DNA from: Cryptomeria japonica
Taxonomy: Eukaryota > Streptophyta > Pinopsida > Cupressales > Cupressaceae
Length of the DNA: 64,000 bases
Assembly: GCF_030272615.1 (NCBI RefSeq)
Contig: NC_081411.1
Location: 829,950,160-830,014,159, forward strand
Direction of reading: 5' to 3'
Shown: piece by piece, positions 11,971 through 24,658 of the stretch
Layout of the letters: each line of letters begins with the position of its first letter
Position numbering within the stretch: position 1 is the stretch's first letter
Notes under the pieces: generated by a model
What the model was told of the DNA's origin: nothing
The model's input: only the letters and a program-made list of their open reading frames with translations
The model's database searches: none
Made by a program: the position numbers and the translations under genes

Positions 11971-13212
11971 CTAATGGCTCATCATCTAGTATAATAGGGT
12001 GTGCTAACAATGTCCCATGCTAGATGATGAGACCAGTCAATATTGTGGCCATCTAAAGAGTTTGTAGCTCTATTGACTCTTTCAGCTCTATTGGGATAGC
12101 CTGATGCACCTTGGGTTTGGGTGCCCCCTCAATGACTTTCCAGAGCTACTCACCTATGGGCTCTAGGTCTATCTTGGGCAGAGCTGCCACCTCTACCATA
12201 GAACTCTCTCATGTCAAAATAGTTTGGCCACACATTGAGCATAAAATGATAGTATAATTTTCTTAAAAAATACAATGGCACCTCATAATTATTACAAGGT
12301 GGATCATCAAAGATCATCCACCACCTCTGCCAAAAAATATTCTTCATCTACACATTTGTTCACCAATGTATGGGAAACTTCTTTGCATTAAAAGGTAACA
12401 ACCGACCAGTTTTAGGATTAACAAAAAGGGCAAATATTTGTTGTTTACTATTATTTTTGTTTTTCACTCCCTTGTATGATAACCCATCAGCATAGTATTG
12501 ATGACACCTATCCCTAAAGTTTCCCCATTTTGTAATTTGTGTGGAAACAACTATGACACCTCTAGCTAATGTTTTTAGGCTAGTGGTGAGGGATTTATGA
12601 TGCTCAAGTTTGGATGTTTTCAATTTATCAATTAGTCTATTGATTTTAGATGTATTTTACCCTAACTGATTAATTAATTGCTCCTGTGTTTTAAGTGTGT
12701 GGTCAAGAGGAGTAATTGGGGGTGTATCTTGTGGGTTTTCAGAAGGTGCATTTTGTTGTTCTCGTTGTGGATTATCAGAATCTGGTTTTTGAAACCAAAA
12801 ATGAAAAAACATAATCAAAATTAATGAAATTAAATTCAAAACATAAAATAAATTTAAATAATGGGAAAGAAAGACAAAAGATTAACAAAAGATAACTTTG
12901 ATCCATAGTGTCTGGAGGAGAAATGAGGCACCCCATTTGTGGTTTGGCAGAGGAAATGGGAAAAAAAACATGGCTGTCATGGTAAAATAAGACCCAATTT
13001 TATTTTTTTTAACTTTTCTTCATAGGTACCGCATACACGGTCCTTTAGGAATTATTAGCACGTACGGGATACCTTTTTTAGGCTCGAGAACAATGGACCT
13101 AACCGCGTATGCAGTGATTTCAAATTTTATAACAGCGTACGTGCTGCTTGTTTTTTCATGGTTTTTTTGGGTGGTGTCCACTTTTATGACCACCATCTTT
13201 GTGCACATACCT
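11971..13212 (-). pseudogene. Repeated gene X, copy 1, upstream exons
   Basis: Minus-strand open stretches include 13208-13020 (62 codons, Lys/Thr-rich start), 12839-12657 (Gln/Pro/Asn-rich), 12623-12360 and 12347-12150. The last two correspond to one uninterrupted 164-codon frame in X3, so here that frame is split by the TAG at 12353-12351. The block continues through 11976, where the inserted copia separates it from the exons at 5534 and below. The (CT)n tract at 13213-13253, read on the minus strand, sits immediately upstream of the first ATG, where a 5' UTR would be. Function unknown. Confidence 0.5.
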
Positions 13213-13256
<44 letters not shown>

Positions 13257-13386
13257 GATAAGGAGAGGGGGATGGAGGGAGAGCGAGAGAGAGGGGGAGA
13301 GGGAGAGAGAGGGAGATTGGGAAAAGGAGAGGGGGAGAGAGGGAGAGGGAGAGAGGGGGATTTGGAAAAGAAGAGGGGGAGAGAGA

Positions 13387-13447
<61 letters not shown>

Positions 13448-13571
13448 GGATAAGGAGAGGGGTGTGGAGGGAGATTAGGAAAAGGAGAGGGGGAGAGGGA
13501 GAGAGAGGGATATTGGGAAAAGGAGAGGGGGAGAAGGAGAGAGAGAGAGGGAGATTGGGAAAAGGAGAGAG
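13213..13571. repeat. GA-rich purine block 1
   Basis: (GA)n runs at 13214-13253 and 13390-13443 are embedded in degenerate AGGATAAGGAGAGGGG and GGGAAAAGGAGAG units. The same block precedes LTR B and LTR C with the same junction AGGAGAGAG-TGTTAGCAT. The long Ser/Leu reading frames it creates on the minus strand are artefacts. Confidence 0.9.
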
Positions 13572-14803
13572 TGTTAGCATTATGGATGAATTGATTTTGT
13601 TGCATTGATGTCAACACTGGCTATTATGGTTGGTTACCGACAGACAAGTTTTCATTACCGACATACATGTTTTGGTTACTGGTAGAAGATCTAGTGTTAC
13701 CAGCAGACGAGACTATCTGTTGGACACTTCTAACATGTTTGGATAAATGAAGTATGTTTGATTTTATGTGTTACATGCTTCTAGAGCATGTTTTGGTCAG
13801 TTGGTACTGATTTGGTGATCGGATACTATCATACACTCTTGTAAGCCCATACTGGCATTGGTTTAAGGTTTAACTGGCAAAGCTTTAATTGAGAAATCTT
13901 GACAGGATGCATAAGTGGTGTTGGTGCGGCTTGTAGATGGAATTCAGGATGTTGAAGATGTTATTTGATCATGCCTCAATTGATTGAAGATATTGCTTTG
14001 ATGTGGTGGACCCAGATTAGGTCTGGTGCCTATCTAGGTTACGGATCGGTATCATGTTAGCATGTTCTCTATATGTTACCAAGATGATTTATGATTTGGT
14101 TATTGTTGTTTTGGTCTTAAGCCTACATGGCATATCATTGTAATATGGATATATGTAATGATCTTATTGTAATATCTTTTAGGTGGCCGACGTAATTGGT
14201 TTAGGCCTTAGTGTTGGATTAAATGATGTAATATCTCATTGTAGATCAAGTGTCATGGTCTAGGAATGCAATATCATATGCGAAGGAGATTTGGTCAATC
14301 ATAGGTCATCAAATTGGGATTAAGGAAGAGGTCAAAGGCCTCCGATATTGAGGTTAACCAGGACTATAATTAGGCATGGTAGATGCTATGGCTGGCAGTT
14401 CATTAGATTGTTGTCCATTATCTTGAGGTGGTTATAATCTCTCTATAGTATTTTGTAATGAGCAGTACACTCTAGGCAGTGTGCCTTCCTACATGTGCAA
14501 GTCCCTCTTTGTATCATATACTTTCTACAAAAGTATCATCTGACTATGGGTAGGCTTCCCACTATGGTTTTTCCCTTTCTAGGTTTTCCACATACAAATC
14601 ATGGTGTTATGTGGTATGGTTGAATTATTTTGATTATCTATTTTATTGTTAAGTTTTATTGATTACCATTATCTATTTCTGCTATTCCGATACTTAATGT
14701 TTATGTGATCTGGTTAAAGGTTATTAAGTGGATTAATTGATATAATCTATCAACAATTAATTCACTCCCCTCCCCTCTTAGTTGTTCACTGGTTATCCTA
14801 ACA
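13572..14803 (+). repeat. LTR A (copy of the copia C 5' LTR)
   Basis: It starts TGTTAGCATTATGG and ends GTTATCCTAACA. It carries the GGTTTTTCCC block (about 14560-14600) and the C-rich TTCACTCCCCTCCCCTCTTA near the end. It matches LTR B and the 5' LTR of C. All three lack a stretch of about 14 bp that the 3' LTR of C retains near its start, so the three 5' LTRs come from DNA duplication of one LTR. Confidence 0.9.
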
Positions 14804-14805
14804 AT

Positions 14806-15287
14806 TGGTATTAGAGCTTTGGTCCTCTTTTGCAGAAGCTTAACCGCTTGAGGTAGATCCTATGGTAGTTAATACTTCAAACACACCGACAACTATTTTC
14901 AGAAGACAAATCCCTAAGCTTGATGGAACAAATTATGGGATATGGAAAATTCTAATGGAGACTCATCTTAGATGTCTTGGCATGGATATTTGGGACATCA
15001 CTGAGAAAGGATACACACCTTATGATCTGGCATCTAGCAATCTTACTCCTGTAGACTTGGACAAGAATATATAAAATAATTGCAGAGCTAGAGAAGTCGT
15101 CTTGTGTGCACTTACTGATTAGCAAATCATGGGATTAACTGATAAATCACTGGCAAAGATTATGTGGGATAAATTGCAAACTCTGAATGAAGGTGATCCT
15201 ACTGTCAAAATTGCTAAACTTGATGGTTACCATGTAAGATATGAAAACTTGAAGATGGAAGATAATGAAAGAATTGTTGTGTTTATG
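14806..15287 (+). pseudogene. gag: Primer site and truncated gag of copia unit A
   Basis: The primer-binding site TGGTATTAGAGC (14806-14817, one C to T change) follows the LTR. Gag opens at 14862 (KLDGTNYGIWKILMETHL, typical of a copia Gag N-terminus) and hits a TAA after Lys-Asn-Ile (about 15072) that units B and C share. It resumes at 15129 (KIMWDKLQTLNEGD) and is cut at 15282-15287, where the sequence switches to X2. It therefore encodes only part of the capsid region and is dead. Confidence 0.88.
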
Positions 15288-17534
15288 CATGCATATAATC
15301 ATGAAATCGAGAAAATAAAGTAGAGATACATACCTCCACCCTCTTTTGAACCATGGGTGAATCAAGTGCATTCAATAAATCCACATAGCTCAATGGCTGT
15401 TGTACAGGTAAAATAGACAAAAAACACTAATCAATCTACAAACCCCAACTAATACTTGATTTCAACATTTTCAAACAATTGTACAACTAAAAATGTGTTC
15501 AAATACCTTCTTCCAATATTTTGGCATCTTTGAGGATTTCTTTTTCTTAGGATGAGGTCTAGATGCGAAGGGGGTACCATAAAAAAACAAAATTAACATG
15601 GGATATTAGTAAAGATAATATATTAAATATAATTTAAAAAATCTAAAATGAAATGACTTTCATATTCCATCAAAACAATACATAAAAAGGGTTGTACAAA
15701 ATATGATACCGTATAGCCTTGTAGGCCAAAATCGATCATTGAGAGTGTGATGTCATCAATTTGGGACGTTTGGTCCACTGTCAACGCCTTCAAACCAAAA
15801 ATTGGACGAAGCATTAAAGATAGTTAGTATATCTTTTAATATTTTTGAATTCAAAGTGTACTATTCCATTTTAACATGTTACAAAATTTATACCTCAAGC
15901 ATCGAAGTTGCAGTTGTAGTAACTGCGGGACCAATATGGGATACCGTTGCTGCATCCTGAAATGAATATTATTTATCTCAATTTAAATTGATGTATAAAT
16001 GAAAATTCATTTATGTAATTACAAATTTAAAGTGACTGATAAATAAAATGCTATGAATTCAAATCAACACACTTGTGTCTGTCGCTGATGAGTAAATACC
16101 ATGTCCATCAACTCATCTCTCAGCACAAAATCCTCAGTCGTGTAGGCCTGAAATCTACTCCCACAAATTGTACACGGATGAGATATGGATCCATCTGCAC
16201 TAGCTACACCATCTATCCCTAAGCATATCCTTGAGAAATTGACACACATGGAGCTCCAAGTTGTGAAAAATGGGATTTCTTTCACCACTTGGTGCAACTA
16301 ATGGCTCATCATCCAGTACAATACGGTGTGCTAACAATGTCGCATGCTGGATGATGACACCAATCAATGTTGTGGCTACCTGAAGAGTTTGTAGCTCTAT
16401 CGACTCTTTTAGCTCTATTGGGATAGCCTAATGCACCTTCAGTTTGGGTGCCCCCTCGAAGACTCTTTGGGGCTACTCACCTATGGGCTCTAGGTCTATC
16501 TTGGGCAGATCCGCCACCTCTACCATGGAACTCTCTCATGTCAAAATAGTTTGGCCGCATATTGAGCACAAAATCATAGTATACTTTTCTTTAAAAATAC
16601 AATGGCACCTCATAATTATTACAAGGTGGATCATCAAAGACCATCCACCACCTCTGCCAAAAAAGATTCTTCATCTACACATTGGTACACCAATGTATGG
16701 GAAACCTCTTTGCATTAAAATCTAACAACCAACCAGTTTTAGGATTAACAAAAAGGGCAAATATTTGTTTTTTACTAATATTTTTGTTTTTCACTCCCTT
16801 GTATGATAACCCATTAGCATAGTATTGACGACACCTATCCCTAAAGTTTCCCCATTTTGTAATTTGTGTGGAAACAACTATGACACCTCTAGCTAATGTT
16901 TCTAAGCTAGTGGCGAGGGATTTATGATGCTCAAGTTTGGATGTTTTCAATTTATCAATCAGTCTATTGATTTTAGATGTATTTTACCCTAACTGATTAA
17001 TTAATTGCTCCTGTGTTTTAGGTGTGCGGTCGAGAGGAGTAATTGGGGGTGTATCTTGTGGGTTTTCAGGAGGTGCATTTTGTTGTTCTTGTTGTGGATT
17101 ATTAGAATCTGGTTTTTGAAACCAAAAATGAAAAAACCTAATCAAAATTAATGAAATTAAATTCAAAACGTAAAATAAATTAAAAAAATGGGAAAGAAAG
17201 ACAAGAAATTAACAAAAGATAACTTTGATCCATAGTGTCTGGAGGAGAAATGAGGAACCCCATTTGTGGTTTGGTAGAGGAAATGGGAAAAAAAATATGG
17301 CTATCATGGGAAAATAATACCCAATTTATTTTTTTAAAACTTTTTTTGATAGGTACCACGTATGTGGTCCTTTTGGGATTATCACCATGTACGGGATACC
17401 TTTTTTAGGCTCAAGAACAATGGACCTAAGCGCATATGCAGTGATTTCAAATTTTATAACTACATACGCACTGCTTGTTTTTTCATGGTTTTTTTGGGTG
17501 GTATCCACTTTTCTGACCACCATCTTTGTGCACA
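15288..17534 (-). pseudogene. Repeated gene X, copy 2 (truncated at its downstream end)
   Basis: Homologous to X1 from about position 4530 onward, but it lacks the copia insertion, so it shows the intact order across the target at about 16300. Minus-strand stretches correspond exon by exon: 17535-17326, 17166-16984, 16950-16675, 16297-16064 and others. The region equivalent to the last X1 exons (4060-4530) is absent because the tandem-duplication junction fell inside X. Scattered stops indicate a pseudogene. Confidence 0.5.
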
Positions 17535-17535
17535 T

Positions 17536-17696
17536 ACCTCAGAGAGAGAGAGAGATAGAGAGATAGAGAGAGAGAGTAGGATAAGGAGAGGGGGACGGAG
17601 GGAGAGTGAGAGAGAGGGGGAGAGGGAGAGAGAGGGAGATCAAGAAAAGGAGAGGGGGAGAGAGGGAGAGGGAGAGAGGGAGATTCAAAAAAGCAG

Positions 17697-17741
<45 letters not shown>

Positions 17742-17864
17742 TAAGGAGAGGGGTATGGAGGGAGATTAGGAAAAGGAGAGGGGGAGAGGGAGAGAGAGGG
17801 ATATTGGGAAAAGGAGAGGGGTAGATGGAGAGGGAGAGAGAGGAAGGTTGGGAAAAGGAGAGAG
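17536..17864. repeat. GA-rich purine block 2
   Basis: Same composition and order of units as block 1, with shorter pure (GA)n runs (17541-17575 and 17697-17735). It joins LTR B with the same bases as in the other copies. Confidence 0.9.
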
Positions 17865-19096
17865 TGTTAGCATTATGGATGATTGATTTTGTTGCATTGA
17901 TGTCAACACTAGCTGTTATGGTTGGTTATCGACAGACAAGTTTTGGTTACCGACATACATGTTTTGGTTACTAGTAGAAGATCTAGTGTTATCGGTAGAA
18001 GAGACTATCTGTTCGACACTTCCGACATGTTTGGATAAATGAAGTATGTTTGATTTTATGTGTTACATGCTTCTAGAGCATGTTCTGGTCAGTTGGTTTT
18101 GATTTGGTAATTGGATGCTATCATACACTCTTGTGAGCCAATACTGGCATTGGTTTAAGGTTTAACTGGCAGAGCTTTCATTTAGAAATCTTGACAAGAT
18201 GCATAAGTGGTGTTGGTGCGGCTTCTAGATGGAATTTAGGATGTTGAAGATGTTATTTGATCATGCCTCAATTGATTGAAGATATTGCTTTGACGTGGTG
18301 GACCTAGATTAGGTCTAGTGCCTATCTAGGTTACGGATCGGTATCTTGTTAACGTGTTCTCTACATGTTACCAAGATGATTTATGATTTGGTTATTGTTG
18401 TTTTGGTCTTAAGCCGACATGGCATGTCATTGTAATATGGATATATGTAATGATCTTATTGTAATATCTTTTAGTTGGCTGACCTAATTGATTTAGGCCT
18501 TAGTGTTGGTATAAATGATGTAAGATCTCATTGTAGATCAAGTGTCATGGTCTTGGAATGCAATATCATATGTGAAGGAGATTTGGTCGATCATAGGTGA
18601 TCAAATTGGGATTAAGGAAGAGGTCAAAGGCCTCTGATATTGAGCTTAACTGAGATTGTAATCAGGCATGGTAGATGCTATGTCTGGAAGTTCATTGGAT
18701 TGTTATCCAATTATCTTGAGGTGGTTATAATCTCTATGTAGTATTTGGTAATGAGCAATACACTCTAGGTAGTGTGCCTTCCTGCATGTGCAGGTCCCTC
18801 TTTGTATCACATACTTTCTACAGAAGTATCATCTGACTGTGGGTAGGCTTCCCACTATGGTTTTTCCCTTTCTAGGTTTTCCAGGTACAAATCATGGTGT
18901 TATGTGGTATGGTTGAATTGTGTTTATTATCTATTTTATTGTTAAGTTTTATTGATTACCAGTATCTATTTCTGCTATTCCGATACTTAATGTTTATGTG
19001 ATCCGGTTAAAGGTTATTATGTGGATTAATTGATATAATCTATCAACAATTAATTCACTCCCCTACCCTCTCAGTTGTTCACTAGTTATCCTAACA
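17865..19096 (+). repeat. LTR B
   Basis: TGTTAGCATTATGG...GTTATCCTAACA, same length as LTR A. It is followed two bases later by the primer site TGGTATCAGAGA (19099-19110). It shares the short deletion near its start with LTR A and the 5' LTR of C. Confidence 0.9.
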
Positions 19097-19154
19097 ATTG
19101 GTATCAGAGATTTGGTCCTCTTTTGTAGAAGCTTAACTGCTTGAGGTAGATCCT

Positions 19155-21586
19155 ATGGCAGCTAATACTTCAAACCCACCAACAACTATTTTCAAAAGAC
19201 AAATCCCTAAGCTTTATGGAAGAAATTATAGGATATGGAAAATTCTAATGGAGATTCATCTTATATGTCTTGGTAAGGATATTTGGGAGATCATTGAGAA
19301 AGGATACACACCTTATGATCTGGCATCTAGCAATCTTGCTCCTGCAAACCTGGATAAGAATATATAAAATGATTGCAGAGCTAGAGAAGTCGTCTTGTGT
19401 GCACTTGCTGATCAGCAAATCATGGGATTAATTGATAAATCACTGGCAAAGATTATGTGGGATAAATTGTAAACTCTGAATGAAGGTGATCCTACTATCA
19501 AAATTGCTAAACTTGATGGTTATCGGGTAATATATGAAAACTTGAAGATGGAAGATAATGAAAGAATTGTTGTGTTTATGGAAAGAGTGAATGAGATTGT
19601 AATGGGAATTAAATGTTGTAGAGGATCTCTGAGTGAAGATGAAATAGTTTCCAAAGTCTTGAGAGCCATTCCATGGGCTTACAAGATGAAGGCAACTACA
19701 ATTAATGAGCTGAGAACAATGGCAAACACTTCAGTTAATAGAGACATTCTGATTGAGAAATTATCTGCTTTTCATCTTGAAGAATTTGGATTTTCTTGAG
19801 CTGTAAAGTCTAAACTTGCTTTTCATGCATCATCATCATCTACCGGCAAAAGTGATTGGAAAGCCTTATATACAAAAGAATTGGAAGATATGAGGAAGGA
19901 AGATGAAGAAGTTGAGCAACTTGAAGCCTTATTTTCTAGAAGAGTATCTAAAGGACCAACAAGAAGTAAGTATGAAGGAAAAGCACCTTTTAAATATTTT
20001 GCATGTAATAAGATTGGTGATTTTTCATCTAGATGTCCTACAAGGATTGCATGATTTGAAGAGAGAGTTAAGAAAACATTTAAGCCTAATCATAACAGAT
20101 ATAGATTCAAGAAAAGAGAAAAATGCTACATAGCGGATGAGGAAGGAGTAAGTGATGAATCTGAGGATGAACCGACAACAGACTTTGCTAGTGGATCCAA
20201 CAATGGAAAGGAATGGGTGTTCTATGCTTTAAAGGAAGATGAACCAAAACTGGCTATCATGAATGAAGAAAAGGCCTTGGTAGAAAAATTTGAAGATAAG
20301 GATGACTGGGTAATTAATAGTGGATGCTCACATCATATGACTGGAGATAAAAAAAAAATTGTCCCTGCAAGAATACAATGGTGGTCAAGTCAGATTTGGA
20401 GATGAAAAAACATGTATGATCAAAGGTAGAGGTATTATTTCTCTAGATGGCAAGCATAATATAGATAATGTCTACTATGTAGAAGTTTTAAAGAATAATC
20501 TTTTGAGTGTTGCTGAATTCATGGACAAGGGTTTCCAACTTCAGTTTAAAGATAGAAAATGTAAAATCATTAACAAGACTAGTTTGGAGATTACAACTGG
20601 TTCTCAGATTGGAGGTAATATCTTTCACTTGAACACTAGTAATAAGACATGTTTGATTTCTCATATTGATGAGAGTTGGTTATGGAATAAAAGGTTGTGT
20701 AATGTTAATTTTGATTGTATTGTTAAGATCAGTTCAACTAATGATGTTAGGGATATACCTAAGATTATGAAGCCTCATAATCCAGTATGTAAGGAATGTC
20801 AATTGGGAAAGCAAGCTAGAAGTTCTTTTAAGAGAATACATGATAAATCTAATAATGTGCTTGATTTGATTCACACTAACTTATGTGTTCCAGCAAGGAC
20901 TAGAAGCTTTCAAGGTGATAGGTATTTCATGCTAATAATTGATGACTATTCTAGAATGATGTGTGACTTTTCTTAAGGAGAAGTCTAGAGACTTTGAGAA
21001 ATTCAAAATCTTTAAAGCAAAGGTTGAAACAAAATTTGGATTGAAAATCAAATGTCTAAGATCAAATCAAGGTGGTGAGCTCACTTCTCATGAATGTAAT
21101 AGTTATTGTGAGATAAATCAAATTAGGAAACAGTTATTTGCACCTTGCACTCCTCAATAGAATGGAGTAGTGGAAAGAAAGAACAAAACCATCTTGGATG
21201 CAGAAAGATCTATGATGATGGAAGCCAAATTACCTCACATCTACTAGAGAGAAGCAATGAGTACAACAATCTACACATTCAACAGAGTTCACATAAAAGG
21301 TGAAACTGGTAACACCCCTTATGAGTTGTGATTTGGAAATACACCTACAGTTAAATATTTCAATTTTTTTTGGAAGTAAATGCTATATCAAAAGGGATGA
21401 TTCAATTGGAAAGTTTGATCCTAGATGTGGTGAAGGGATATTTCTTGGATATTCAATTCAAAGCAAAGCATATAGATGTTATAACTAAAGATTGCATAAA
21501 ATTATGAAGAGCTCTAATGTGAAAGTGGATGAGAAATACAGAAATCAATTTATATCATATGATAGGGAACCCACAGTAGAAATGAT
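19155..21586 (+). pseudogene. gag-pol: Copia unit B, gag to the end of integrase, truncated
   Basis: Collinear with copia C. In order: Gag N-terminus (19155), gag helical region (19542-19799), degenerate zinc knuckle with the first Cys changed to Tyr (FKYFACNKIGDFSSRC), protease active-site region (NSGCSHHMTG, where the expected catalytic Asp is Asn), integrase zinc domain (20359-20976, KPHNPVCKECQLGKQ), integrase core (20963-21160, CLRSNQGGEL) and integrase C-terminal region to about 21540. It shares a gag stop, a frameshift after the protease motif and a 2-base loss before TFLKEKS with copia C. It has its own CAG to TAG at 21158. The sequence switches to X3 near 21587. Confidence 0.9.
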
Positions 21587-24290
21587 CAAATGTAGATTAA
21601 ATGTACAATTAATACAATGTACTAACATAAATACATCAAAAAAACTTAAAAACTTAATATGATAGGGTTCTATTGTAGATTAAATGTACAATTAATACAA
21701 TGCACTAACATAAATACATCAAAAAAACTTAAAAGCTATAATATAGAGAACAATGGTGTATCGGTGCTTGAGATGCTTCTCCAATGGACTAAGGATAGCT
21801 CACCATTGATGGAGAAATTGTCGCTATTACCTATACAAAAAATGATCAAAGATTAAATATAATTAATATAATGATAAGTATTGCAGGTTAAAAATAATTA
21901 ATGCAATATATCAAACAAAAGTGTACCGGATCCTGAGATGCTTCTCTAGTGTACGGAGGATGGCTCGTCATTGATGAAGCAGGTATGGATATTTCCTGTA
22001 TGAGAAAATTACAAGATTATAATATATCACAAGTTCACATTTATGCATGCATATAATCATGCAATCAAGAAAATAAAGTAGAGATACATACCTCCGCCCT
22101 CTTTTGATCCATGGGCGAATCAAGCACATTCAATAAATCCACATAGCTCAATGGCCACCGTACATGTAAAATAGACAAAAAACACTAATCAACCAACAAA
22201 CCCCAACTAATACTTGATTTCAACATTTTCAAACAATTGTACAACTAAAAATGTGTTCAAATACCCTCTTCCCACGTTTTGGAATCTTCGAGGAATTCTT
22301 TTTCTTAGGACGAGGTCTAGATGCGAAGGGGGGTACCATAAAAAAACAAAATTAACATGAGATATTAGTACAAATAATATATTAAATATAATTTAAAAAA
22401 TCTAAAATGAAATTACTTTCATATTCCATCAAAACAATACATAAAAAGGGTTGTACCAAATATGATACCATATAGCCTTGTAGGCCAAAATCGATCGCTG
22501 AGAGTGTGATGTCATCAATCTGGGATGCTTGGTCCAATGTCAATGCCTACAAACCAAAAATTGGACCAAGCATTAAAGTAGTTAGTATATCTTGTAATAT
22601 TTTTGAATTCAAAGTGTACTATTCCATTTTAACATGTTACAAAATTTATACCTCAAGGATCGAAGTTGCAGCTGTAGTAACTGCAGGAGGAGTATGGGAT
22701 ACTGCTGTTGCATCCTGAAATGAATATTATTTATCTCAAATTAAATTTATGTATAAATGAAAATTCATTTATGTAATTACAAATTTAAAGTGACTGATAA
22801 ATAAAATGCTATGAATTCAAATCAACACACTTGTGTCTATTGCTGATGAGCAAATACCATGTCCATCAACTCATCTATCAGCATGAAATCGTCAGTCGTG
22901 CGGGCCTGACATCTACTCCCACAAATCATACATAGATGAGATGTGGATCCATCTGCACCAGCTACATCATCTATCCCTGAGCATATCCCTGAGAAACTGA
23001 CACACATGGAGCTCTAGGTGGTGAAAAATGGGCTCTTTTTCGCCACCTAGAGAAACTAATGGCTCATCATCCAGTACAATAGGGTGTGCTAACAATGTCC
23101 CATGTTGGGTGATGACACCAGTCAATGTTCTGGCCACCTAAAGAGTTTGTAGCTCTATCAACTCTTTCAGCTTAATTGGGATAGCCTAATGCACCTTGGA
23201 TTTGGGTTCCCTCTCGATGACTCTCTGGGGCAACTCACCTACAGGCTCTAGGTCTATCTTGGGCAGAGCCGCCACCTCTACCATGGAACTCTCTCATGTC
23301 AAAATAGTTTGGCTGCACATTGAGCACAAAATCATAGTATACTTTTCTTAAAAAATACAATGGCACCTCATAATTATTACAAGGTGGATCATCAAAGATC
23401 ATCCACCACCTCTGCAAAAAAAGATTCTTCATCTGCGCATTGGTACACCAATGTATGGGAAACCTCTTTGCATTAAAAGGTAACAACTGACCAATTTTAG
23501 GATTAACAAAAAGGGCAAATATTTGTTGTTTACTAATATTTTTGTTTTTCACTCCCTTGTATGATAACCCATCAGCATAGTATTGACGACACCTATCCCT
23601 AAAGTTTTCCCATTTTGTAATTTGTGTGGAAACAACTATGACACCTCTAGCTAATGTTTCTAGGCTAGTGGCGAGGGATTTATGATGCTCAAGTTTGGAT
23701 GTTTTCAATTTATCAATCAGTCTATTCATTTTAGATGTATTTTACCCCAACTAATTAATTAATTGCTCATGTGTTTTAGGTGTGCGGTTAAGAGGAGTAA
23801 TTGGGGTGTATCTTGTGGGTTTTCAGGAGGTGCATTTTGTTGTTCTTGTTGTGGATTATTAGAATTTGGTTTTTGAAACCAAAAATGAAAAAACCTAATC
23901 AAAAGTAACAAAATTAAATTCAAAACGTAAAATAAATTTAAAAAATGGGAAAGAAAGACAAGAAATTAACAAAAGATAGCTTTGATCCATAGTGTTTGGA
24001 GGAGAAATGAAGCACCCCGTTTGTGGTTTGGCAGAGGAAATGGAAAAATAAATGTGGCTGTTATGGGAAAATAAGACCTAGTTTTTTTTTTTTAACTTTT
24101 TTTGATAGGTACTATGTATGCGGTCCTTTAGGGATTATTAGCACATATGGGATACCTTTTTTAGGCTCGGGAACAACAGACCTAAGTGTGTATGCAGTTA
24201 TTTCAAATTTTATAACTGCGTATGTGCTGCTTGTTTTTTCATGGTTTTTTTGGGTGGTGTCCACTTTTCTGACCACCATCTTTGTCCACA

Positions 24291-24292
<2 letters not shown>
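21587..24292 (-). pseudogene. Repeated gene X, copy 3
   Basis: The longest uninterrupted X copy. At its left edge a segment of about 70 bp is repeated (about 21591-21657 and 21673-21740). The minus-strand exon-like stretches match X1 and X2, and the empty target of the minus copia is visible near 23052. Upstream parts include 23729-23235 (listed separately), the Gln/Pro-rich stretch near 23880-23750 and the Lys/Thr-rich first stretch near 24290-24110, which carries changes that close its frame. Confidence 0.5.
23235..23729 (-). CDS. Conserved X-family reading frame (164 aa, unknown)
   Basis: The longest open stretch of the X family, split by stops in X1 (12623-12150) and X2 (16950-16520). 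It starts with a charged Lys/Leu-rich helix, then a segment with WENFRDRCRQYYADGL. A middle part reads LFVNP...LLPFNAKRFPIHW, and the C-terminal half contains QRWWMIFDDPPCNNYEVP and ends Gly/Arg-rich. Conservation in three copies suggests it was once translated. I could not assign it to a transposase or host family. In this copy the surrounding exons are damaged, so expression as a full protein is unlikely. Confidence 0.45.
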   Translation of the reverse strand: MNRLIDKLKTSKLEHHKSLATSLETLARGVIVVSTQITKWENFRDRCRQYYADGLSYKGVKNKNISKQQIFALFVNPKIGQLLPFNAKRFPIHWCTNAQMKNLFLQRWWMIFDDPPCNNYEVPLYFLRKVYYDFVLNVQPNYFDMREFHGRGGGSAQDRPRACR

Positions 24293-24370
<78 letters not shown>

Positions 24371-24493
24371 TAGGATAAGGAGAGGGGGATGGAGGGAGAG
24401 CGAGAGAGAGGGGGAGAGGGAGAGAGAGGGAGATTGGGAAAAGGAGAGGGGGAGAGAGGGAGAGGGAGAGAGGGAGATTCATAAAAGTAGAGG

Positions 24494-24527
<34 letters not shown>

Positions 24528-24658
24528 ATAGGATAAGGAGAGGGGTATGGAGGGAAATTAGGAAAAGGAGAGGGGGAGAGGGAGAGAGAGGGATATTGGG
24601 AAGAGGAGAGCGGGAGAGGGAGAGGGAGAGAGAGAGGGAGATTGGGAAAAAGAGAGAG
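24293..24658. repeat. GA-rich purine block 3
   Basis: Contains the longest pure (GA)n run of the window (about 24297-24364), then the same AGGATAAGGAGAGGGG-type units. It abuts the 5' LTR of copia C. Confidence 0.9.

Noticed and set aside
13156-13617. Ser/Leu/Pro-rich minus-strand frames of 122-153 codons, and Glu/Arg-rich frames at 17362-17824, 24210-24667 and 31669-31972
   Set aside because: They are translations of (GA)n-type purine blocks. Every frame of such a tract stays open, and the products differ between copies only by microsatellite length.
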